In this document: in pieces, positions 8,137 through 14,728 of the stretch
How positions within the stretch are numbered: position 1 is the stretch's first letter
Layout: each line of letters opens with the position of its first letter
Origin: Acidobacteriaceae bacterium
GTDB lineage: Bacteria > Acidobacteriota > Terriglobia > Terriglobales > Acidobacteriaceae
Direction: 5' to 3'
DNA: 23,612 bases
Assembly (NCBI GenBank): GCA_003139975.1
Contig: PLHN01000509.1
Coordinates: forward strand, 1-23,612
Program-made: the position numbers and the translations under genes
Notes under the pieces: model-generated
The model's input: the letters and a program-made list of their open reading frames with translations, nothing else
What the model was told of the DNA's origin: nothing
The model's database searches: none

Positions 8137-8739
8137 CTACTTCATGGCATCAATCATCACATAAAGCTGCGTGGTGTCGGTTACTTCGACATACGGTTTC
8201 CCGCCCTTCTTATTGCTGACAATGTAGATCGTCGGCGTGTGCTGAATGTGCAGGCTCATGCCCAGATCCTTGTCCGCCTTCACCAACGCCGCTAGTTTTC
8301 CATCCGGATCGATCGCAAACGGCAGGCCCACCTTGTGTTCAGTAGCGAATTTTTCCGCAAATCCGTGCAAGGTCTGCGGCATGATCTCAAACTGATGTTG
8401 AAACACTTCCAGGCGAAATTCGTTGCCCAACTCCTTCGAATGCGTGTCGAAGTAGCGCGCCAGAATTGCCGCATCCAGGGACCAGTTGTGCATGGGAAGC
8501 GGGAAGTCATGCTGGATCAGCGGGATCTTGTAGGTGTGTGAGGCCTGGTCGAGCAGGGGCGCCACGCGTCCGCACTGCGGGCATTGCATGTCCTCAAAAA
8601 CCACCAGCGCCATCTGCGCCCCCTTCGGCGGGCGCAGCGCGTCCGGCACATCATCCGCAAAAACGGGCAGGCAAAGCACGAGCGTCAGTAGGCAAATAAA
8701 CAGCCAAACAAAATGCGGGATTTCCTGTCGAATCTTCAT
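8137..8739 (-). CDS. Exported DsbA-like thioredoxin-fold protein with a CPQC active site
   Basis: This 200-residue protein has an N-terminal hydrophobic signal or anchor (WLFICLLTLVLCLPVFA) and then a thioredoxin fold. The redox motif C-P-Q-C is at residues 53-56, in VVFEDMQCPQCGRVAPLLD. The cis-proline loop is HTPTIYIV, and the inserted helical region is of DsbA type (EFRLEVFQHQFEIM; LHGFAEKFATEHKVG). Such proteins catalyse disulfide formation or isomerisation in the periplasm; the direction cannot be told from sequence. The ATG at 8739 gives the better signal peptide; a GTG six codons upstream is also in frame. Neither has a clear Shine-Dalgarno sequence. It is convergent with fabF and has no DsbB partner in the window. 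Confidence 0.85.
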   Translation of the reverse strand: MKIRQEIPHFVWLFICLLTLVLCLPVFADDVPDALRPPKGAQMALVVFEDMQCPQCGRVAPLLDQASHTYKIPLIQHDFPLPMHNWSLDAAILARYFDTHSKELGNEFRLEVFQHQFEIMPQTLHGFAEKFATEHKVGLPFAIDPDGKLAALVKADKDLGMSLHIQHTPTIYIVSNKKGGKPYVEVTDTTQLYVMIDAMK

Positions 8740-8964
8740 AGTCTGATTTCTATGCACTTGGATTTAGACGCACGCCGATCCGGCTGCATCGACACAAGCA
8801 ATGCTCCTATGTTACCGAATTCATCTCATTCGTGCACCTTCAATGCCTACGCGGCGATTACCCCGGAATCATCACCTTCTCCACATAACAGTCGCCATCT
8901 GCCCAGTTTCCTCTCCACCCTTGTGACCGATGTTCTGGCATAATCTCGGACCGGAGGAGACACC

Positions 8965-9744
8965 GTGAAAGACCTGCGCTTCATTGTTCTGCTTTGCCTT
9001 TTCGCAAGCGCGCTCCCGGCAATTACCGCGGCGCAGACCAGTCCTGCCAACTCCGCGCCCGCCCCGACCAGCGCTGCTCCCGCTCTGGCCCAACCCAGTG
9101 TCGGCGAATCTCCGCAGGACACAATTCTGGAATACTCTCCTCCTCCCGCCAGTTCGAAGACAACCGGTCTGAACGCTTATGTCACCGGCTTTGGCGCATC
9201 CAAGCGCGTCGTCGTTTGGGACAACACGATCGCCAAGGCGACCGTCCCGGAGACGCTATTTGTCTTCGGACACGAGATGGGGCATTACGTCTTGCATCAC
9301 ATTCCCAAAGAGATTGCCATCGACGCCATCATTCTGCTGTTCTTGCTCTACCTCGGGTACCGTCTTTCGCGCGCGATGCTGGCGCAATGGGGTCAGCAAT
9401 GGGGGATTCGTGACCTGCGGGATTGGGCGTCACTCCCGGCCTTGATGTTCGTAATCACGGTGCTCGCATTCTTGGCGACTCCCGTGTTCAACGCCGTCAG
9501 CCGCCATTTTGAGCACGAGGCGGACCGTTATGGCCTCGAGGTGATCCACGGAATCGTACCTAACCCGAACCAGGTCGCGGCCCACTACTTCCAGAAAAGT
9601 GGAGAGAAGAACCTGGCCGACCCTGATCCGAGTGAATTTGCCAAGATCTGGTTCTTCGATCATCCCACCCGAAAGGAACGGGTGCACTTCGTAGCTAGGT
9701 ACAATCCGTGGTCGAAAGGCGAGGAAACACGATACGTAAAGTAA
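8965..9744 (+). CDS. M48-family (Ste24-like) zinc metalloprotease lacking the usual N-terminal membrane domain
   Basis: This 259-residue protein has a signal peptide (FIVLLCLFASALPAITAAQ), an Ala/Pro/Ser-rich stretch, and then enters the M48 core directly at KTTGLNAYVTGFGASKRVVV. The zinc motif HEMGH is at residues 103-107 and the third ligand region FEHEADRYG begins near residue 182. Two hydrophobic segments lie between them (IILLFLLYLGYRL; LPALMFVITVLAFLATPVF), as in Ste24/HtpX-type peptidases. Full-length relatives carry about 200 further residues with several membrane helices before NAYVTGFG; here that part is missing. The GTG at 8965 is preceded by GGAGGAG, and CATAAT with an upstream TG (8936-8944) could be an extended -10 element. 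Whether the shortened protein is active is unknown. Confidence 0.85.
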   Translation: MKDLRFIVLLCLFASALPAITAAQTSPANSAPAPTSAAPALAQPSVGESPQDTILEYSPPPASSKTTGLNAYVTGFGASKRVVVWDNTIAKATVPETLFVFGHEMGHYVLHHIPKEIAIDAIILLFLLYLGYRLSRAMLAQWGQQWGIRDLRDWASLPALMFVITVLAFLATPVFNAVSRHFEHEADRYGLEVIHGIVPNPNQVAAHYFQKSGEKNLADPDPSEFAKIWFFDHPTRKERVHFVARYNPWSKGEETRYVK

Positions 9745-9826
9745 AGCAATCTGAAGCGACACGCGTTCCGGCAGGCAATTTGTCCTGAATCACGACGGTG
9801 GTTTGCTCGGGTGGGAAGAGTGCCGC

Positions 9827-10978
9827 TTACTTCAAATCATTCGGCTGAAGGTTATAGAAGTAATAAAACCGCAATCCCAAAATCTGTCCCGGAAACTCTT
9901 TCGGGAGCGGCGGAAACGGATTAGACGCCGTGATGCTGGCCCACGCCGCTCGATCGAGCGGCACATCGCCCGACGACGTATGCAGCGTCATACCGCTGAC
10001 GTCGCCGTTTTTCTGGATCACGAACTCAATCGACAGCTTGCCCTGCTTCAGAATCGGAGGGTACACCGACGGCGGCATCAGGTTATACCAGTTCGCCTTC
10101 ACTACCTGAACCACCCGCGTCAGATATGGGCCAAAATCCACACCCATCGTGTCGGTCAGAATCTCCGCCTGATCCAACGCCTTCGCCCCGGTTCGGCCTT
10201 GCGGAAATCCGTAATCACCGGCATCTCCGCGTCCGGCATAGTGTCCGCGATTCGCGGCCGCCGCCTGCGTCGCCTGTTCAATGGCCGACCCCGGCGTCAT
10301 GGAGGAATTGAAGTTCGGAACTCGGCTCCCGCCCTGCGGAGGCGTCTGCAACTGCGCAACCTGGTCGTTCTGTCGTGGTTGCGCAAATCCCGATCCCGGC
10401 TGCGGGTTTTGCTGCGGCGCGGGTTGCTGCGGCTGTTGTGGCGGAGCCTGGTTCTGTGCAGCTTGCGGCGGAGGTTGCGCCGGCGGCGCTTGCTGGCCGC
10501 TTAGCCCCGGCGGTCCCGGACGCGTGCTTTGGAGAAGTTTTCTTAGCTCTTCGCGATTGATCTGCGGAGCCTTGCTCGTAGCAATCCGGTCCTTATCCGA
10601 GATGAACTTTGAGTCCGGACGGCGCGTTACCTTCTGTTGATCCGGCGGCAACTCCAGGAACGTTGCATCTTTATCCCGGTCCACATCCGCACGCAGCTCC
10701 AACGGGATTGTCCGATGCGGCAACCAAGCGACCAGCTTTTCGCTATTCCACAGCAAAATTACGATGAAAAGGTGCAGGATGATCGACAGCCAGATCGCTT
10801 CCCGCTTGCGCGCCCGCGATAGGTCATCCTGCAGTTGAATCAGAAGATGCGGAACATCGTCCGGATTAAACTGCCGGTAGGCCGTTTCCCAATGCTGTGC
10901 TTCGAAAAGGTCTCGGTGCTCAGTCGAAGCCGGGGACGACGAAGAGGGATCGCGGGACGGAATTTGGGTGACTGGCAT
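9827..10978 (-). CDS. TonB-family protein with a proline/glutamine-rich spacer
   Basis: This 383-residue protein has a cytoplasmic N-terminus of about 60 residues, one membrane helix (AIWLSIILHLFIVILLW), a periplasmic linker, a strongly P/Q-rich spacer (PPAQPPPQAAQNQAPPQQ and onward) and a C-terminal TonB-like domain (VVKANWYNLMPP; QGKLSIEFVIQKNGDVSG; ASNPFPPLP). TonB proteins pass proton-motive force from ExbBD to outer-membrane receptors. The cytoplasmic extension is longer than in enterobacterial TonB. No exbB or exbD lies in the window. The ATG at 10978 has no obvious Shine-Dalgarno sequence, so the start is uncertain. Three GTTRCGTAA repeats lie 40-75 bp upstream. It is the last gene of the minus-strand block that also contains the lipid A genes. 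Confidence 0.85.
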   Translation of the reverse strand: MPVTQIPSRDPSSSSPASTEHRDLFEAQHWETAYRQFNPDDVPHLLIQLQDDLSRARKREAIWLSIILHLFIVILLWNSEKLVAWLPHRTIPLELRADVDRDKDATFLELPPDQQKVTRRPDSKFISDKDRIATSKAPQINREELRKLLQSTRPGPPGLSGQQAPPAQPPPQAAQNQAPPQQPQQPAPQQNPQPGSGFAQPRQNDQVAQLQTPPQGGSRVPNFNSSMTPGSAIEQATQAAAANRGHYAGRGDAGDYGFPQGRTGAKALDQAEILTDTMGVDFGPYLTRVVQVVKANWYNLMPPSVYPPILKQGKLSIEFVIQKNGDVSGMTLHTSSGDVPLDRAAWASITASNPFPPLPKEFPGQILGLRFYYFYNLQPNDLK

Positions 10979-11020
10979 CAGGCAGCGACTACAAACTTAG
11001 AGCCGCAAACAAGCCCCGCA

Positions 11021-11051
11021 GTTGCGTAAGGTGTTGCGTAAAGTTACGTAA
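11021..11051. promoter_or_regulatory. Three direct repeats GTTGCGTAA / GTTGCGTAA / GTTACGTAA upstream of the TonB-like gene
   Basis: GTTGCGTAA occurs at 11021-11029 and 11033-11041, and GTTACGTAA at 11043-11051, spaced by 3 and 1 nt. They lie 43-73 bp upstream of the TonB-like start at 10978, a position that suits an operator or activator site. The regulator is unknown. The rest of 10979-11187 shows no gene. Confidence 0.5.
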
Positions 11052-11187
11052 ACAGTGGGACTAGCGGCGTTATTGTCTATTGTCGCATTTTTTGCGCGGC
11101 CCAAGTGAGTACCTGAGTAATGAACAACGAAGAGAGCGAAATGCAGTCTTCTCCGTGCATCCGCGTGGGGAACTGTGTTCTGGCGCG

Positions 11188-12177
11188 CTACGCTGTGACT
11201 CCGATTCGCCCCGCATGCCGCACGATCTCTGCCAGGATCTCAAGAGCCAGCGCGAGCGCCTTCCGCCCATCCTCAAGCGAAACAACAGGGTCCGTTCGCG
11301 AGCCTACGGCTTCGAGGAACGCCTTGATTTCTGCCAGCAACGGCTCCTCGGCCACAATCGACGGTTTCCCGACCTGGATTTGCGGATTCGCGCTTGGTTG
11401 CTCTCCGCGACCGACCGAAAACACCAGCACATCCTGCCGCCCGTAATCGATCGAGATATATTGTCCTTCCTGAAAGAAGCGCAATTTGCGGACCCGCTCG
11501 GTTGAGACCCGGCTGGCGGTGAAGTTGGCGACGCAGCCCGATTCAAACTCGACGCGCACATTGGCAATATCGACTTTGCCCGAGAGAATCGGCAGCCCAA
11601 CCGCCCGGATCTCCTTGACCTGCGACTGCACGAACGTCAACACAATATCAAGGTCGTGGATCATCAGATCGAGCACCACGTCAACGTCAAGCGCTCGCGG
11701 CGTAAACACACTGAGCCGGTGCACTTCAAAGAACATTGGCTTGCGAATCACCGGCAGCGTCGCGCGCACAGCGGGATTGAAGCGCTCCAGGTGACCAACT
11801 TGCGCAATGCGTTTGTGCTCCGCAGCCACTCGTACCAGTTCATCCGCTTCCGCCAGCGAGGCGGCAAGCGGCTTCTCGATCAGCACGTCCACACCGGCTT
11901 CCATCAGAGAGCGCGCCACTTCGAGGTGAAGCACGGTTGGAACCGCCACCGACGCAGCTTGGACCTCACTGTGCGTGGTGAGCATCTGGAACACCGAGCC
12001 AAAGGCCTTGCAGCCAAACTCGTGCGCGACCGAATCGGCTCGAGAAGTATCGGGATCAACAACGCCAACCAGCCGCACGCTGCCAGCCTGCTGTAACGAG
12101 TGATACACGCGAGCGTGGTTGCGTCCAAACGCGCCCACGCCAACGACGGCAACATTGATGGTGGATTCCTGACTCAG
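11188..12177 (-). CDS. Gfo/Idh/MocA-family NAD(P)-dependent sugar oxidoreductase, probable CTG start
   Basis: The protein is about 329 residues long. The N-terminal Rossmann domain reads INVAVVGVGAFGRNHARVYH (GxGxxG) and is followed by GVVDPDTSRA. The catalytic-lysine motif is DVLIEKPLA, then come GHLERFNPAV and DLMIHDLDIVL, all typical of the family. The conserved NVAVVGVG strand starts upstream of any ATG or GTG in frame, except a GTG that would cut the dinucleotide fold. A CTG at 12177 has GGAG exactly 6 nt upstream and gives (M)SQESTINVAVVGVG, so it is the best start. The reading frame is closed by a TAG 17 codons further up. Members of this subfamily next to lpx genes include GnnA, which oxidises UDP-GlcNAc at C3 for amide-linked lipid A. 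No GnnB aminotransferase is present here, so the substrate stays open. Confidence 0.88.
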   Translation of the reverse strand: MSQESTINVAVVGVGAFGRNHARVYHSLQQAGSVRLVGVVDPDTSRADSVAHEFGCKAFGSVFQMLTTHSEVQAASVAVPTVLHLEVARSLMEAGVDVLIEKPLAASLAEADELVRVAAEHKRIAQVGHLERFNPAVRATLPVIRKPMFFEVHRLSVFTPRALDVDVVLDLMIHDLDIVLTFVQSQVKEIRAVGLPILSGKVDIANVRVEFESGCVANFTASRVSTERVRKLRFFQEGQYISIDYGRQDVLVFSVGRGEQPSANPQIQVGKPSIVAEEPLLAEIKAFLEAVGSRTDPVVSLEDGRKALALALEILAEIVRHAGRIGVTA

Positions 12178-12306
12178 GCTGGTCTCCGGGGTGAAAACAA
12201 CTTGCTATTCTCGCAGTTCGTGCACCGATAGCAAAGGCCAAACTCTGTAATTACGGTGGGAATCATTCGGCTCCGTCGCCCGGGACCGCAATACGGTTCT
12301 GTCGCG

Positions 12307-12771
12307 CTACATCTTCTTCAACAGCGCAATCTGTCCCGCATGATACGCGGCATGCTGCGCCAAGCCGTGCAGCATGAAATAGAACGTGTAATGCGCGCCC
12401 CGCTTGCCCGGAACCTGTTTGGTCAAGGATGACTGGGGAAACTTCTGCACTGCATCGATCAGGTCCTCATGCGTCCTGCGCAGGTGTTCGAGCGCTTTCT
12501 GCCAGGCTGTAGCGCTGGTATCGGCAACTGGCGGGAAATTCTCCTCGTTCGAGAGGACAACTGCTACTCCAGTCATGCGACGGCGAACGGCTCCGTCCCA
12601 GGCCGCAATGTGCAGCACCAGTTCCCAGATGCTATGCGCGTTTGGCTGCGGATGCGCAGCGGCCTGCGCGGCCGTCACACCTTTTAGGACTTCGAACAGC
12701 GCATCGCCGTGCCATGCTTCTCCGTCAAAGGCGCGGCGCAACTCGTCGGCAATCCGAGCGGTTTCAGTCAT
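12307..12771 (-). CDS. DinB-like (DfrB/YfiT-type) four-helix metal-binding protein
   Basis: This 154-residue protein belongs to the DinB/YfiT-like superfamily of four-helix bundles that hold a divalent metal through three histidines. The first is in SIWELVLHIAAWD and the other two are in LAQHAAYHAGQIALLKK at the C-terminus. Known members include thiol-dependent S-transferases (bacillithiol or mycothiol) and damage-inducible proteins of unknown activity; the substrate here cannot be told. An excellent AGGAGG precedes the ATG at 12771 by 7 nt. It follows lpxI by 36 bp on the same strand, so it is probably co-transcribed with it, though no functional link to lipid A is apparent. Confidence 0.88.
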   Translation of the reverse strand: MTETARIADELRRAFDGEAWHGDALFEVLKGVTAAQAAAHPQPNAHSIWELVLHIAAWDGAVRRRMTGVAVVLSNEENFPPVADTSATAWQKALEHLRRTHEDLIDAVQKFPQSSLTKQVPGKRGAHYTFYFMLHGLAQHAAYHAGQIALLKKM

Positions 12772-12807
12772 CGTTCCGCCTCCTGCTGCGGTCGTTTGTT
12801 TATTCCC

Positions 12808-13704
12808 TCATCCCGCGGTCACGCTGATTCCTGCATCGTCGGCTGCGTGTGCGATGGCTTCACCATCCAGCAGTAAACAACGGCCTGCATCTACTGCCAG
12901 GCAGCTTGCTCCCGCACGCTTCATGGCGTCAATCGTCGCCAAGCCGATTACCGGGACATCGAATCGCATATCCTGCGCCGGCTTGGCAATCTTCACCACG
13001 GTGAGCGCGCGGCTGAGCAGCGAAGCGTGAAGAACTGCAGATTCCTCCCCCCCACTTCGTTCGGGGTCGGAATGACAACTTTCGGAATCCAGGCTGCGCA
13101 TGATCTGGCCGGCTCGCTCTATCGTCGCGTCCGTGCCTTCCATGGCCTCGACGGCAACACATGCTCCTTCGGCAATCACTACCGTCTGGCCAATGTCGTA
13201 CTCTGCCAGTCTCCTAGCAACCAGGCGTCCGTACTCGATATTCTTCAGTTCCTGTTCGTTTGGAACCCTTCGAGTCAGCACGCCTGATTTCGCCAGCAGC
13301 GGTTCGAGGAGGGCCGTCGAATTTTCCAGCATGATGCCCTCCTCGGCCAGCACCTTCGCCACTGCGCCGAGCAGCGAATCTGTATTCCGCGTCCCTAGCG
13401 AAAGCAGCAGTTTCGCCAGCCGCCAATCGGGCTTGATCGCGGAAAAAATCTGCTTGTGCTTGACCTGACCGGCCATGATGGCGCGCGTGACACCCTCGGC
13501 TTTGAAGGTGTCTATGAGCTTCGACAGCTCACCCAGCGATAGCCAGTGAACCGACGCGGCACCCTTCGTTTCGATCTCCGGGAACGCCTCTTCCTTGATC
13601 GCAGCTACCACGACGTCACACCCCTGCGCTCGTGCCGCATCCAGCACAAGGAAGGGGAACTTGCCGTTGCCTGCTATGAGACCAATCTTGACCGGGAGTG
13701 ACAT
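12808..13704 (-). CDS. lpxI: UDP-2,3-diacylglucosamine diphosphatase LpxI, with a palindromic element inside the reading frame
   Basis: This 298-residue protein (formerly DUF1009) hydrolyses UDP-2,3-diacylglucosamine to lipid X and UMP, the role LpxH plays in enterobacteria. The N-terminal domain opens VKIGLIAGNGKFPFLVLDAA; then come MAGQVKHKQIF, LLLSLGTRNTDSLLGAVAK and EGIMLENSTALL. The C-terminal domain has VAVEAMEGTDATIERAG and KIAKPAQDMRFDVPVIG, which are the conserved motifs of the family. Between IERAGQIMRSL and RALTVVKIAKP, residues about 206-232 are extra. They include CHSDPERSGGEES, the translation of a dispersed palindromic repeat. The frame remains open. ATG at 13704 is chosen because the family starts here, although the frame is open 30 codons further up. 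The usual neighbours lpxA and fabZ lie upstream on the same strand. Confidence 0.93.
   Translation of the reverse strand: MSLPVKIGLIAGNGKFPFLVLDAARAQGCDVVVAAIKEEAFPEIETKGAASVHWLSLGELSKLIDTFKAEGVTRAIMAGQVKHKQIFSAIKPDWRLAKLLLSLGTRNTDSLLGAVAKVLAEEGIMLENSTALLEPLLAKSGVLTRRVPNEQELKNIEYGRLVARRLAEYDIGQTVVIAEGACVAVEAMEGTDATIERAGQIMRSLDSESCHSDPERSGGEESAVLHASLLSRALTVVKIAKPAQDMRFDVPVIGLATIDAMKRAGASCLAVDAGRCLLLDGEAIAHAADDAGISVTAG
13033..13079. repeat. Dispersed palindromic element inserted in frame in lpxI
   Basis: The stretch contains a C-run (ATTCCTCCCCCCC) and the inverted TTCGGGGTCGGAATGACA, whose minus-strand translation is CHSDPERSGGEES. I know this wording (HSERSEES / HSDPERSGGEES) as the accidental translation of a palindromic repeat scattered through genomes of Acidobacteriota and some other phyla. 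Only one copy is in this window, so repeat status rests on that recognition. Confidence 0.7.
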
Positions 13705-13787
13705 GCGCAAGCCATTTAAAACGAGGTGGTTAGGGATTGCTCGCCCAAGGGGCCCCGAGATAATGATTAAATAACTCAATTTTTGTA

Positions 13788-13816
13788 TTGACAAAATTAA
13801 GTTTGTAGTTGATTAT
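13788..13816 (+). promoter_or_regulatory. Sigma-70 promoter of the DUF2089 / SHOCT-like pair, with overlapping inverted repeat
   Basis: A perfect TTGACA (13788-13793) is followed after 17 nt by GATTAT (13811-13816, 4 of 6); TATAGT at 13814-13819 is an alternative. The region 13760-13830 is strikingly AT-rich compared with its surroundings. TTTTGT (13781-13786) and ACAAAA (13791-13796) form an inverted repeat over the -35 box that could be an operator. Confidence 0.6.
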
Positions 13817-13841
13817 AGTCACGTTATATGCCGAGGTTCTA

Positions 13842-14192
13842 ATGGATATTTCGAAAGCCCAATGTTCAGATTGCACGCGTCCTCTGCAAATCACCCGCAT
13901 GGCATGCCCATCGTGCAAACTCGTGGTGGAGGGCAATTTCGAGGTCTCGCCTTTGGCGCGGCTCAGCGTGGACGATCAGGCATTTGTCATGTCCTTCGTT
14001 CGCCACCACGGCTCGATCAAGAAAATGGAGGAGGTATTCGACATCAGTTACCCGACGGTGAAAAACCGCCTGAACGCGATCGGGGCCGCGCTGGACCAGA
14101 ATTTCGCCGCGCCTTCACCCAATCTCTACGTCCTCGAGCAACTCGCCCATGGTGAACTCACTGTGGAAGAAGCGCTCGAAAAACTCAGCTAA
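13842..14192 (+). CDS. DUF2089 protein: zinc-ribbon plus helix-turn-helix regulator
   Basis: This 116-residue protein begins with a four-cysteine zinc ribbon (C8, C11, C22, C25 in QCSDCTRPLQITRMACPSC). It is followed by a helical region LSVDDQAFVMSFVRHHGS and a helix-turn-helix-like stretch SIKKMEEVFDISYPTVKNRL (about residues 57-76), as expected for DUF2089. The last 20 residues, VLEQLAHGELTVEEALEKLS, form a SHOCT-like helical hairpin that recurs at the start of the next gene. The ATG at 13842 has GAGG 5 nt upstream; the open frame before it overlaps the promoter. A DNA-binding role is plausible but inferred. It is followed after 29 bp by its partner and sits between lpxA and lpxI, on the opposite strand. 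Confidence 0.88.
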   Translation: MDISKAQCSDCTRPLQITRMACPSCKLVVEGNFEVSPLARLSVDDQAFVMSFVRHHGSIKKMEEVFDISYPTVKNRLNAIGAALDQNFAAPSPNLYVLEQLAHGELTVEEALEKLS

Positions 14193-14221
14193 ACGAACAA
14201 AGAAACCATCAAGGAGAAACT

Positions 14222-14638
14222 ATGTCCGCCGAAACAAGAAAAGTCCTGGAAATGCTGGCTGAAGGCAAAATTACGCCCGAAGACGCCGACAAGCTCCTGG
14301 AAAAACTCTCATCGCAACCAGCCGCCGAAGCGAAACCCGGGGGAGCGCCGTCTTTGCCGTCGAATGCGTCGGCGGCCAAACCGCGCTTTCTGCACATTGC
14401 GATTGACAAGCCGGATGAGAAGCAGGTCAACGTTCGCATTCCGCTGGCCTTTGCCCGCTCAGGGAGCAATCTGCTGGCCGTACTCCCGACGCGAGTTCGT
14501 GAGAGATTGGCCGAGCAGGGAATTGACCTTTCCGAAGACGGCCCCTTCGACCCCAAGAAGTGGGAAAATTTGGGCGAAGACTCCGCGATTGAAATTGAGA
14601 AGGGGAGCGGAAAGAAAGTAAGAATCTACTGTAAGTAG
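14222..14638 (+). CDS. SHOCT-like domain protein, partner of the DUF2089 gene
   Basis: This 138-residue protein begins with TRKVLEMLAEGKITPEDADK and then LLEKLS, the SHOCT-like hairpin found at the N-terminus of YvlB/LiaX-type proteins. A Pro/Ala-rich linker follows, then a compact domain with LHIAIDKPDEKQVNVRIPLA (positions near residue 58-77), SNLLAVLPTRVRERLAEQGI and IEIEKGSGKKVRIYCK. The middle part matches the beta-rich segment often found with such hairpins in Acidobacteriota and Firmicutes ('V.VRIPL.L...G..L...P'). AAGGAG precedes the ATG. It shares an operon with the DUF2089 gene. It lacks a signal peptide, so it is cytoplasmic. A sensor or adaptor for the DUF2089 regulator is an inference from the shared motif and linkage. 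Confidence 0.8.
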   Translation: MSAETRKVLEMLAEGKITPEDADKLLEKLSSQPAAEAKPGGAPSLPSNASAAKPRFLHIAIDKPDEKQVNVRIPLAFARSGSNLLAVLPTRVRERLAEQGIDLSEDGPFDPKKWENLGEDSAIEIEKGSGKKVRIYCK

Positions 14639-14728
14639 CGCGGGGACAGGCGGCCTGCACGCAGTGGCCAACGTCAGGTGATCAGTGGGCCCACGGATTA
14701 TCTCAAGCCCCCGCGTTTGTTCTGGCAG

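Noticed and set aside
9803..10504. Plus-strand Arg/Leu-rich open frame opposite the TonB-like gene
   Set aside because: Its composition is the reverse complement of a P/Q-rich spacer; there is no plausible protein family.
14685..14694. Perfect palindrome GTGGGCCCAC between the SHOCT-like gene and lpxA
   Set aside because: It has no loop and no T-run, so it is neither a terminator nor, on its own, good evidence for an operator; short GC palindromes are expected by chance in this DNA.
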